A program made the translations under genes and the position numbers. The notes beneath the pieces were generated by a model. The model searched no databases and was not told where the DNA came from. It was given only the letters and a program-made list of their open reading frames with translations. Below are positions 37,131 to 47,730 of a stretch of 64,000 nucleotides of DNA, one piece after another (within the stretch, counting starts at the first letter, position 1; every line of letters starts with the position of its first letter). The stretch lies in NCBI GenBank assembly GCA_034509735.1, contig JACGWO010000002.1:44285702-44349701 (forward strand), in the 5' to 3' direction. This DNA comes from Sesamum alatum. Its lineage: Eukaryota; Streptophyta; Magnoliopsida; Lamiales; Pedaliaceae.

Positions 37131-38823
37131 GTCTCTTACCACAAGCATTTATTTATTTATTTTATAATTATAGAAATTATTCTTGTCAGTTAAAAAAGTG
37201 GCTGAAAGTGCAAAAAGACTTATGTACCCCTCCGATGAAAGCCTAAACAAATAAGAAAATCACTTAAAAGTAAACTTGATGAACGGACCATGTTGCCCTT
37301 TGTTTAAAATTTTCAAACTAAATAATCGCTCCCACATTTTCTCTTTTATACCGACATGTATGTGTATACATATATATGTAATATTTATAATATGTACATA
37401 TATTACACACATTTTATGTAATATATTATGAAAATATATATACACACTGTAACGTCCATAAATTCATAATTAGGGGACCAATTGTTAAATATTAAAAAAA
37501 ATTAAAGTAATTAATAAATACTTATAGGCTAAAATTTGAATATATTAAAAATTTAAAAGTTAAGAGACTAAACTAAAGCTTTATAAAATAATTGAGGTCA
37601 AATTAAATAAATTTAAAGAAATAAGGATTTTTATTTGTAATTATTACAAAATTTATCAAAATTTCAAATAGGGTTAAATACACTTTGCACCCCTGAATTA
37701 TTGATGTAGTCGCATTTAGGCCCCTAAAGTATGAAAGGTAACAAAAAGGCCCCTCATGATATAGATTAACTTTTTTATGATGAAAATATCCTTATTATTT
37801 ACACCCCTAAAATATGTTTCTTTCAATCATTCCCCTAAAACATAATTTGAATTATTATAAAAATTATATTTAACATAAATACTATCCAAATTTTATTATT
37901 TTTATAATTAGTATAGAATCTATATAAACTCTATAAATTTACAGTCCTTATATTTTTTTACATAAGTTTTTAAAAATTTACATAATTTTTGCTTGTGTTG
38001 TTATATATATGTTGAACTTATTTTAAAAAATAAAATTATTGATACAATTTAAAAATATTACATCAAACATAATGCACTATATATAAAATATGCAAATCTA
38101 TAATATAATTAATCTATAATATTCTATAGTGTTTTGAGTAATGATATGATATAATTTAATTATGCGTACATATACCTGAACAAAATTTATAGGTTATATA
38201 ACATACTTTTTTGTAGAATTATATACATTATGTATTTACACATATTTACATATATTTTTTAACATAAATAATTTACTTTGTAAAACATAAATGTATTTTG
38301 TAACATAAATAATTTACTTTGTAAAATATATATGCATATAGAGCAATTGTAAATATTTTTTGTATTACATAATTAATAAAAAAAAGTTATAAATATTAAA
38401 TACTATTTTGTAAATAAAATTTGAGTAAAATTTAAATCATTAAAAGTAGTTTCGGCGAAATAATAAAACATACCTTTAGGGAATAAAATGAAATATATAG
38501 GAGATAATTAGTGGGAAGGGCATTTTTGTCATTTTAATGTCAATTTTATCAGGGGCCTTTTATTACTTTTCATATTTTAGAAATCTAAATGCGATTATAT
38601 GTATAATTTAGAGGTGGAAATTGTATTTAACCTTTTCAAATAAAGAAAGAGGAAAAAATAGACAAGAAGACAAAAAAGTGATAGCTCATCCGCATATTGC
38701 CGTGCCAAAATACATGCATATATGTATTGATTTGTAGTTATATACGACTATGTATAAGTGCATAAACTCACACACTCTTTACACACAACGAAAAAGGACA
38801 AAAAGGTCTCTCTCTATGCTTGT
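37131..38823. other. Spacer upstream of copy B with a 963-bp Mutator MITE
   Basis: AT-rich, no gene. It includes ATGTATATATGT-type microsatellites (37340-37440) and the element at 37671-38633. Confidence 0.55.
37671..38633. mobile_element. Mutator-type non-autonomous element, 963 bp, 9-bp TSD
   Basis: Terminal inverted repeats of about 90 bp begin GGGTTAAATAC and end GTATTTAACCT; TCGCATTTAG and AAAAGGCCCCT recur inverted within them. The 9-bp direct repeat TTTCAAATA flanks both sides (37662-37670 and 38634-38642). The AT-rich interior has no coding capacity. Confidence 0.87.
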
Positions 38824-39619
38824 CACTACAAAAAAAATAGACCTATAGCAACGAATTTTTGCAATAGATTTCATGAAAAGTTCGTTGCAAAACAGATTTG
38901 CCACGGACTTTTGCAACGAAAGATTTTTCGTTGCTATAGGTACCACTGCTATATAGCAACGGATTTTTTGGTCGTTGCAAAATATTGCCATGGATTTTTA
39001 TCCGTTGCAAAAGTCCGTTGCAAATTTCGTTATTTTAAAAGTTGACTTTTTATATTTTGCAACGACTTTGCGATGGTATATTCGTGGCAAAGATGATGGC
39101 AATTCGTTGCAAAATCGGGTTTTATTTGCAACTACATTTGCAACGAAATGTCGTTGCAATATTGCAACGGAATATTTGCAACGTCATTCCGTTGTAAAAT
39201 TTGCAACGAAATATTTAGCTATAATTCGTTGCAAAATCATTTTATTTGCAACGACATTTGCAATGGAAGTCGTTGCTATATTGCAATATTTTTTTGCAAC
39301 GACATTTCGTTGCAAAATTTGCAACGACATAATTTACTACAATTCGTTGCAAAATAATTGCCATTTACAACGACAATTGCAATGACAATCCGTTGCAAAT
39401 TTTACCACGATAATTGCAACCATAATCTATTGCAAAATTATTTTCATTTACATCGACAATTTCATAATTTATATTCAATAATAAAAATATATTTAATTTA
39501 ACTCTAACAAGAAAATTCAAATATGACAATATATTTAAGGCAAAATACTTACAGTAAAGATAATTCAACATTCCAATCCACAAAATAAAATACTTAATTT
39601 TAAAGCATACAAATTTAAA

Positions 39620-39850
39620 GAGGGGGATCAAATTCATTTTCACAATGTTGTGAAGGTGGGTGGTCGGGTGGGATATCACCCGGACTATCTTCAGAGTCGC
39701 TCCTTGATGACCTCTTGAACTTTCGAATCCCCTACAAAGTATAAAATAAATAATTATAAAAACAAATATAATATAACATTTTTAAAATATTTTTAAAACA
39801 ATCAAACATTTTAAATTTTCTTACATGATATCCGCCGGAGTAATGACATT
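39620..39850 (-). pseudogene. Remnant of TNP1-like gene in the older CACTA element
   Basis: Sequence matching 51060-51145 of the other element is fused directly to sequence matching 52225-52300 (junction near 39693, CAGAGTCGCTCCTTGATGAC). That removes the conserved transposase_24-type core. Only small terminal pieces remain. Confidence 0.65.
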
Positions 39851-39854
39851 CAAT

Positions 39855-40345
39855 GGAGTTAACTAAGTTGAAATTTAACAAAATTACATTAGTGGAGTTT
39901 TTGATTTTTAACTTGTGATTTAACTGGTAAAATTAGTTTAATTGAAGATTTTAACTTGAAAGTTAACTAAGTTACATTAGTTTAGTTGCATTTTTAACTT
40001 GTGAAATAACTAAGTTAAATTAATTTAGTTAAAGATTTTAAGTTGAATGTTAACAAAATTACATTAGTTTAGTTTAGTTTTTAACTTGTGAGTTAACTAA
40101 GTTAAATTAGTTTAGTTAAAGATTTTAAATAGAAAGTTAACAAAATTACATTAGTGGAGTTTGTTTTCTAACTTGTGAGTTAACTAAGTAAAATTAGTTT
40201 AATTGAAAATTTTTAACTTGAAAGTTAACTAAGTTACATTAGTTTAGTTGCATTTTTAACTTGTGATATAACCAAGTTAAATTAGTTTAATTAAATTTTT
40301 AACTTGTGATATAACTTAGGTACATTAGTTTAGATGAGTTTATGT
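39855..40345. repeat. 87-bp minisatellite, about 6 diverged copies
   Basis: TTTTAACTTGTGA-like motifs recur every ~87 bp with AAAGTTAAC and TTAGTTTAGTT segments. It is the same repeat family as 52640-54545 but shorter and more diverged. Confidence 0.75.
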
Positions 40346-40799
40346 TAATAAAAATCCTAATCTACAATCATAACCAATAACACTCATCCAACCTCATCAA
40401 TACAATTATCATTCCCATCCACCTCAATATACCAACCACATTCTCAATATATCAACCAAATACTCAATATATTACATTGTCATACACAAATTTATATTAA
40501 ACACATACTTAATATACATTTTATACCAACACATATTCAATATAACATACTCAATATGCATTTTATAACAAAATAGAACAAAATACTCAATTTTGCACAT
40601 GAACAAAATATGACTTAGTCAATACTCAATATAGCATATATTCATGTAGGGAATTAGAAGTTTTGGACATGAAAAATTAAACAAAACTAAACAAGTAAAA
40701 GGGTTTTGGACATGAAAAATTAAACAAAACTAAACTAGTAAAAAGGGTTTTAGACATGAAAAACTAAAGAAGTAAAAGGGTTTTGGACATGAAAAACTA

Positions 40800-41410
40800 G
40801 AAGAAAGGGAAGGACCTCGGCGGGCGGCGGCGGACGGCGGTGGAGGGCGATAGCGGCGGCGGCGGGCGACTCTAAACAAAGTCAAAAACTGGAAAAAAAA
40901 ATATATATATAAGAAAGAAAAGAGGAGAAAGAGAAGAGGAGAAGAAAGGAGGAGAAGCATACCTCGCGGCGGCGAATAGCAACGGGTGGCGGCGAAAGGC
41001 GGCGGGCGGCGGCGAAGACTTCACCAAAAATTGAAAAAAAAAAAATATAAGAAAGAAAAGAGGAGAAAGAGAAGAGGAGAAGAAAGGAGGAGAAGCATAC
41101 CTCGCGGCGGCGGGCGGTGGCGAAGACTTCAACGAAAACTGGAAAAAAAAAATTAGAAGAAAGAAAAGAGGAGAAAGACAAGAGGAGAGGAAAGGAGGAG
41201 AAGCATACCTCGTGGCGGCGGCGGCGGCGGCGGCGGCAAGGGGAAGGGGAGAGGGGAAAAGTGGGAGGGAAAGGGGGGGAGAGAAATGTTGTGGTGAAAA
41301 TGTATGGGGAAGGGGGAGAGGGGGAAAAGAGGGAGGGAAAGGGGGGGGGGGGGGGGGGGAAATTAGGGTTTAGAAAATAGAGGAGGAAAGGGGGGGAAAA
41401 ATTAGGATGT
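40800..41410. repeat. CGG-rich and purine-rich tandem repeats with a G19 run
   Basis: Three units of GGAGAAGCATACCTCG plus (CGG)n and AAGAAAAGAGGAGAAAGAG-like purine tracts lie at about 40.88-41.23 kb, spaced about 140 and 110 bp. A purine-rich stretch with 19 consecutive G (41341-41359) follows. Similar but shorter sequence lies at 54846-55062 in the younger element. Long frames here are a result of composition, not genes. Confidence 0.75.
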
Positions 41411-41716
41411 GAATATGGGGAGGGAAAGTGTATAGTAAAAAGTTAAATTATTTTTAAAATTAATAATTTTATTTAAAATTAAATGAGATATACTATTCAA
41501 TTAGTAAATCAAAAAAAATAATTTGAAATTAATAATTATTTTTAAAATTAAATGAGATAAATGATTTAAGATATAGTTTTAATTAATAAATGAAATAAAA
41601 TATTTTATAATTAATAATTTTTTTAAAATGATATGGGATAAATGATTTAAGATATACTCTTCAATTAGTAAATGAGATAAAATATCATGACAAAATCATC
41701 AATACAGTATGTTCAA

Positions 41717-42690
41717 TTAATAATCATTATCATCTTCATCATCATCATCTTCTTCATTATCATCTTCTTCATCATCAGTCGTTTCGTATTCTTCAAAACT
41801 GTTTTCTTCCTCTTCATCATCTTTCGTTTCATTATTCTTATCAACAAAAATGCCTATGCTGTCATCTAGAGGTTGAATTTCATTTTCAATAGTTCTACAT
41901 TTACAATATAGATAAGCAAAAACTTGCCAAAAACTTAAGTAAGTTTTGAACCATGGAAGAAATTGCATTGCAACTATGCTATCAATGTCAACTATATCAA
42001 CATCATACCACTCATACAAATCATGCAAAAAGGTCCTACAATAGTAACGAATATACTTTAATTAATAATCTAAAGATATTTATGTACTAAGCAAATAAAC
42101 ATATTTAAAACTTACTCATAGTATGGTTGCGCTTCTGGACAATTAGCTACTATATAAGTCTCAGCAACATGTCTTTCTTTACTGGTGATGTACCTCATTT
42201 TTTAGGCACCGTAGGGACGTCCGGGATGATTGAAAATAGAAATGTGTTCAACTCCTTCATTGATTAAACCATCGTCATTCCTCCCAGGTTTACGCCTTTT
42301 GCAAATAACATCGGGTTCAAAATAATGCGTGGCGAAGGTCGAGATTTCCTCAACAATGTAGGCTAAATTGAAGCCTCTACAACAGCTTTGTTCTTGACTT
42401 TTTTCTTCAAAGTATGGAGGAACCTATTGCAAAATATAGTGGAATTTAAAAAAAATTTAATACATAAGCAAAAATTATGCATATTTAAATTTTCAACAAT
42501 AATAATAATAATACCTCTCAAAAGGATACATCCATCTATATTTCACTGGACCACCTACTCGAGCCTCGTACGGTAAGTGAACCAAGAGATGCTCCATTGA
42601 ATCAAAGAATTCAGGGGGAAATATTTTCTCCAAATTGCATATTGAATACATCCCCCGGTGGACGAGATACAGGACCAGCTGCATCAAACA
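41717..42690 (-). pseudogene. TNP2 transposase C-terminal remnant
   Basis: Reading on the minus strand, 42650-42510 gives CNLEKIFPPEFFDSMEHLLV and YEARVGGPVKYRWMYPFER, the DUF4218-type C-terminal region of CACTA TNP2. Further pieces (EEISTFATHYFEPDV, about 42380-42290) and 42028-41717 (LHDLYEWYDVDIVDIDS, ending in a long Asp/Glu tail) follow, with stops and frame changes between. At about 42655 the sequence jumps to the N-terminal part of TNP2 (DNSVDQT region), so the catalytic middle is deleted. Confidence 0.8.
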
Positions 42691-42796
42691 CCATCCTCCG
42701 ATCCCAATTCAATTGCTCATAGTTATTCCAATTTGACGTTTGATCTACAGAGTTGTCCGCTGAAATTGAATGCTCATAATCCATCTGTATTGGCCG

Positions 42797-43010
42797 TTGT
42801 TTAGTTATCCCTCCTTAAAAAGCCTATGAACTTCTGCCAATGGACGGTCAACTCACCTTACGCGACGATAGGGTCGACGCGGGTATTGAGAACGTAGAAG
42901 GGGCTTCCTCAACTACCGGGGAACGCTGCTTAGAATGCCAATGCAGTACCTCACACTTGCGTCCACCGCTAGCAGTACCACATTAATTGTCAGCCACGGG
43001 AGATCGTTAT
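42797..43010. other. Extra ~215-bp segment inside the older CACTA element
   Basis: The younger element reads CCATCTGTATAGGCTCACCATGAG without interruption (56983-57006). In the older one GC-richer DNA separates these sequences, containing GACGATAGGGTCGACGCGGG and ACTACCGGGGAACGCTGC. It may be captured host or foreign transposon DNA; I do not recognise it. Confidence 0.6.
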
Positions 43011-44399
43011 CACCATGAGATGTCCAATTGTAGTAATCTTTCCTAAAACCTTTCTTATAAAGGTCGCATGTTTACGGATTTTGCAACGGATTTGCAACGA
43101 AATTATATTACCGTTGCAAAATCCGTTGTAAAACATATAGCATTTTAAAATAGTGGGTTACAACTGTCACAAACATATTGCAACGGACAAATCCGTTGCA
43201 AAAATCGTTGCAAATTCAACGGCTCAATAATTAATGCTTACGGCTATATGTACGGATTGCAACGACTTCAAAGGTCGTTGCAACTCCGTTGCAAAATTGT
43301 CGGCAAGTTGTGCAACGGACAATGTGCCGTCGCTAAATCCGTTGCAAATCACAATATTCAAATTGCAACAACACAGGTTCGTTACAAAGTCCGTTGCAAA
43401 TTTTTTGCAACGGATTTAACTACAATCTTCGTTGCAAAGTATGCAACGAAAGACGTCCATTGCAAAAAACCGTTGGAAGTTTGCAACGGAATGTGTCGTT
43501 GCAATATTTTGCCACGACTTATGTTGATTTAACTACAAATTAAAATTGATATATGGATATGAATTATTATATGGTAATTTTCTTAATTTTGTGGGATAAT
43601 TATATTTACACCTATACCTATAGTCTGTTTATATAAATTATTCATGTTTTTTTTTATAATTATATAAATTATTTCTAACAGTTAAAAGGTAAGGGTAGTT
43701 TAATAATGATATTGATATTTGGAGGGGGGTTTGTAATCTTTTTTAAAAAGTAGGAATAATTTGTGTGAATAATGTTGACGTTTCTGAATTTTTCAAGAAT
43801 AACATTTCATTTTAATATAACTAAGCCATTGTGGGATGTTATTCTTGCATATCTATAACAGATAAATCTATCATGCTTTAAAATATATATAAAATAAAAA
43901 TAAAGTATATAAACTAATATATTACAAAGAAAAGAAATATAAAAAAAATCAATTTAAGACTATTATCAACACAACCAAAGAATTAGTACAATGGTATCAC
44001 AAGCCACCAGGTATAAGTGAGAAATATCTTTTCTATTAATATATATATATATATATATAAATATAGATAATTCTTGTGACGCTCCTTATATGTAATATAA
44101 AATTACGTACTACCTTTATCAAATTTATTCTTATATATTTTTTATATATAAAAGGTTCATTTGGGGTAACTTGCATCAACCACTAGAATCGAGAGACCAG
44201 TTTATAAGTATTGAAAAATCCGAAATTGGCAAATAAATAAAATTATAGGTTATTATTTAGATGTATTGGAACTTTGAGGGATTATATTGCAGCTTTATAA
44301 AGTTTTTTTATGTCAAATTGTTTGGGTTCGAAAGGTAGGGGACCAAATTGTAATTAATTTGCATAAAAATTCATTATTCACAATATATATATATATACA

Positions 44400-45690
44400 T
44401 ATACAGATACCATTCCTGAAATATCCGTCCAATATTAATTAACCCCTCCCCCCTAAAAATATTAAAACCTTCAAAAAACCCTCGTGACCTTTAATTTTTA
44501 AGTTTGAAAAGTCTATTTTACTTCTATAAAAAATTGCTTTCTAAAAAAAATATTAAAGCGATTTTCACTACAAGAAAATAGAAGATTCACGACAAAAAAA
44601 TCAAGTGATAATTTTAATATTGTCACTAATTATATATTTAGTGACACGAAAGTTTATTTTGTCACAATAATGAATTTTATTATTTTAATAATTGCAATTA
44701 TTTTATAAAAACTATTATTAGTGATAAAAAAAATGTGTACAAAGTTGTCACTAAATACAATTAGTGACTCATATATAGTGACAACCTAGTGACAAAAAAT
44801 AATTTTTGTTGCTATATTGTATTGTCACTAAGTTGTCACTATACCTGAGTTACTAATTGTATTTAGTGACAACTTTATACATAATTCTTGTCACTAATAA
44901 TTATATAGTAACAAGATAAAAAATGTTGTCACTTTATATATATTTTTAGTGACAACTTTAAAATTGTCATTTGTTATTTTGTTACTAGTATAATATTTTC
45001 TTGTAGTGTTTTAAAATGCCAAATTCACCTTTTGTTGGAACTTTATCTAATTCTAGTTTCACTTATTCATCGAACTCCTTTTATTTTCATAAGTCTAAAG
45101 TACTTTATGCTTATTTTATTTTAATTTCAATTGTTTGTCAAACTAAATTACAAACAAATTTACACATGCATATATATTTATATATTTATTTAAAAAATAT
45201 ACAATTAATAAAATCAAAAAGGGCTGATGAACTAAGCAAAAAATATACAATTAATATATATATATATACGGTAATTATATAAATATGGATTAATAAACCT
45301 AAAAGGGCTGATGAACTCATAGAAAAATATACAATTAATATATTTTATAATATATATTATATATATATGGTTATTATATACATGTATAAATTTATATTTA
45401 ACTTGGTTTGACAAATAAGTAAAACAAAAATAAAATGAGCTCCAACTACTTTATGATTACCAAAATAAAAAGAGCTCGATGAATAAGTGAAACTAAATTA
45501 ATTAGACAAAGCCTGAACAAATGGTGATTTTGGCATTTTAGAAATTCCTTTAATTTTTTTCAAAAAGCAATTTTTGTAAGGGTAAAATGGACTTTTCAAA
45601 CTTAAAAATTAAAGGTCAGGCGATTTTTGAAGATTTTAAACTTTAGGCAGTAATTGATATGGGGTGGATACTTTAGAGATGGTAAGTGTA
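44400..45690. mobile_element. Foldback (long inverted repeat) element split by a MITE
   Basis: The left arm (44400-44575, continuing 45009-45150) and the right arm (about 45400-45690) are inverted copies. CCTTTAATTTTTAAGTTTGA, ATTGCTTTCTAAAAAAAAT, ATGCCAAATTCACC and GTTTCACTTATTCATCGA all recur as complements in reverse order. The centre has a small duplication around AAAAGGGCTGATGAACT. No coding capacity and no clear TSD. Confidence 0.7.
44576..45008. mobile_element. CACTA-type MITE, 433 bp, TSD TTT
   Basis: Perfect terminal inverted repeats CACTACAAGAAAAT and ATTTTCTTGTAGTG, with 3-bp TSD TTT (44573-44575 and 45009-45011). The subterminal region carries repeated TAGTGACAA/TTGTCACTA motifs on both sides. 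It interrupts the left arm of the surrounding foldback element. Confidence 0.92.
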
Positions 45691-45880
45691 TTTAATCATA
45701 TTTTAAATTTATTAATTAAAGCCCACTTAGTTATTTGTCAACATTGGTACACATAACACACCCAATTTTCTAACCATTTTTCTTCCGGCAAGGTATAATC
45801 GACATTTACCATAAACAAAGGAAATTATTGATTCAAATCATTTAAACTAAGTCTATAAAATTGATGGGAGTAACACGTGG

Positions 45881-46375
45881 TGATGTGGGTGTAACCCAAT
45901 AAATTGGTCAAAAGACCAAAAACACCCTAGAAAGTGGGTCCCAGGCTACAAACCGGTACCAGACCCGCGTACCAGCGATACGGGCCGGGTCACGCGACCC
46001 GCCCCGGATCAGCGACCCGGGTATTACCAAGGACCATGTGTCCAAATGTGGATCTTTGATACTAAAACTTGTCAGACTAGCGAGATAAGGCCACGTGGAC
46101 CAAGAAGGTATGGACACTTAGTGCTATAAATAGGCCTGACCCACCACATTTGAGGTATGTTTTTCCAATTATATTCGACCAGCACTATTCTCCATATTAT
46201 CGACCATCCATCTCGACCAGAATCTGACTTAAGCATCGGAGTGTCTACGCCGGGACCCTCCCGACTAGTCTCACGTGCTTGTTTCTTCTCAGGTATTGTC
46301 CGGAAGCTAACCAGATCGAGTTCGAGGGTATCCAAATCAAGTAGGACCCAGGTGATCGAGTAGCGACCCGGATCA
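45881..46375. mobile_element. Solo LTR of a retrotransposon, 495 bp, TSD CGTGG
   Basis: It starts TGATGTGGG and ends CCGGATCA (TGAT...ATCA termini) and is flanked by the perfect 5-bp direct repeat CGTGG (45876-45880 and 46376-46380). CTATAAATAGG (about 46122) is a typical LTR TATA box, and GACTTAAGCATCGGAGTGTC (46226-46245) is typical of the R/U5 region of plant Gypsy LTRs. No internal retroviral genes are present, so it arose by recombination between two LTRs. Assignment to Gypsy is by resemblance only. Confidence 0.85.
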
Positions 46376-46611
46376 CGTGGTGCGTTTTATAAACATAAAC
46401 TTCATAGTAAGGGAGACTTTTATTCTTTTAATAATTCTTATTTTAAAATTAAAGATTCTTGACATAATTGATAGAGCAATCTCTTTGAGGTAGTCTTGTA
46501 AGAAAATAAATTAGTAAATGATTTATAATTTGATTACTTCAACTTTATAATGAAGAGATCATAGAAGTGTATATAAATTCACTATTTTTTGCAATTCAAA
46601 TGAAGTTGAAA

Positions 46612-46976
46612 GGGAAAATTGCATTTTACATCCCATAACTTACACTGTGTGCAATTTTCCTCCCATTAATTTTTGACGTAGCAATTTTAGTCCCATAAGT
46701 CCACAAATATTGCAATTATAGTCCCATGCACGTGCTCCTTTCGTTAACGGATTTCATCAATGGGACTAAAATTGCAATATTTGTGGACTTATGGGACTAA
46801 AATTGCAATATTTGTGGACTTATGGGATTAAAATTGCAATATTTTTTAACAAATTTTGTCAATGGGACTAAAATTGCAACGTTTGTGGACTTGTGGGACT
46901 AAAATTGCTACGTCAAAAATTAATGGGACCAAAATAAAAAATGGTGTAAATTATGGGACGTAAATATAATTTTCCC
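46612..46976. mobile_element. Mutator-type MITE, 365 bp, 10-bp TSD
   Basis: Terminal inverted repeats begin GGGAAAATTGCATTTTACAT (right complement GGGAAAATTATATTTACGTC). The direct repeat GAAGTTGAAA flanks it (46602-46611 and 46977-46986). Inside, a ~33-bp unit with GGGACTAAAATTGCAATATT is repeated three to four times (46755-46915). Confidence 0.87.
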
Positions 46977-46986
46977 GAAGTTGAAA

Positions 46987-47135
46987 TATGTAATATACCA
47001 ATTATTATACACAAAAATTAGTATATGTATATATATACACACACGAGTATTGAATTAAATGAAATAAGTAAACTAATAGTTTGATATATATATATTGATA
47101 ATAATTAACTTATATTGGATGGACAAATTACCAAA

Positions 47136-47166
<31 letters not shown>

Positions 47167-47730
47167 ATAATATTACAAAAGATGATATACTACTCTCATA
47201 TATAGGATAAGTTACGACGAGCTCACCTAATATTTAGCATAATTATATATACTCCCTCGATGTTTGAAAAATTACTAATTTATAACCCCTAATTTTAACG
47301 ATCATCCAGTAATTAGCTCAATCCGTTTATTTCCGTTAGGTTTTCATCCATTTTTATGGTGAATTGACCAAAATGCCCTTATGGACTGTGAACTATACTT
47401 TTACTTATTCCTTAAATTTTTAGAATTTTTTTTATTGACTAAGTGAACGATTGCTTTTTATAATTTTTTAATTTTTTTCATTCACCTCATCCGATTTTTT
47501 ATATATTTTTAAAAAAATGAAAAAACACGACAAATGTAAAATTGATATTTCTAGGCCCCCATCCAAGAATTACGTAATTTCATCAAACATTAGAGGTATT
47601 GATCATTTTCTAAATAACGAGTAAGTATTTGTTATTATGTCAAACTTCATTTTAACAACCATCAAAACACTAACGGTGAGTATTTGCCATATAAACTAGA
47701 TGACAAAAAAACACATAAAACGCATATGAT
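46987..47730. other. AT-rich spacer with MITE-like relic
   Basis: No gene. From about 47207 the sequence (GCATAATTATATATACTCCC, TGTTTGAAAAATTACTAATT, GAATTGACCAAAATGCCC) is related to the MITE at 4164, but the ends have decayed. Confidence 0.5.

Larger units (their letters stand above)
38824..43530. mobile_element. Older CACTA (En/Spm) element, internally deleted and 3'-truncated
   Basis: The left terminus CACTACAAAAAAAATAG begins at 38824, followed by a subterminal zone to about 39460 packed with GCAACGA/TCGTTGC repeats; a matching zone lies at 43075-43530. It is collinear with the 50.2-kb element but has lost most of the TNP1 gene, the middle of TNP2, and the last ~200 bp including the right terminal inverted repeat, so it cannot transpose. 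It contains a short form of the 87-bp minisatellite, GC-rich repeats and a TNP2 C-terminal remnant. It also has a ~215-bp insert (about 42797-43010) absent from its relative. Confidence 0.85.
43531..45880. other. Spacer containing a foldback element with nested CACTA MITE
   Basis: AT-rich, no gene. The 44400-45690 foldback and its nested MITE are listed separately; the rest is simple sequence. Confidence 0.5.

Noticed and set aside
38779..39385. Cys/Asn/Ala-rich frames near the CACTA left end
   Set aside because: Translations of the GCAACGA subterminal repeats, not genes.
40730..41380. Overlapping frames of 76-99 codons on both strands
   Set aside because: Low-complexity (CGG)n and purine repeats inside the CACTA element; translations are Ser/Phe/Pro or Lys/Glu/Gly runs.
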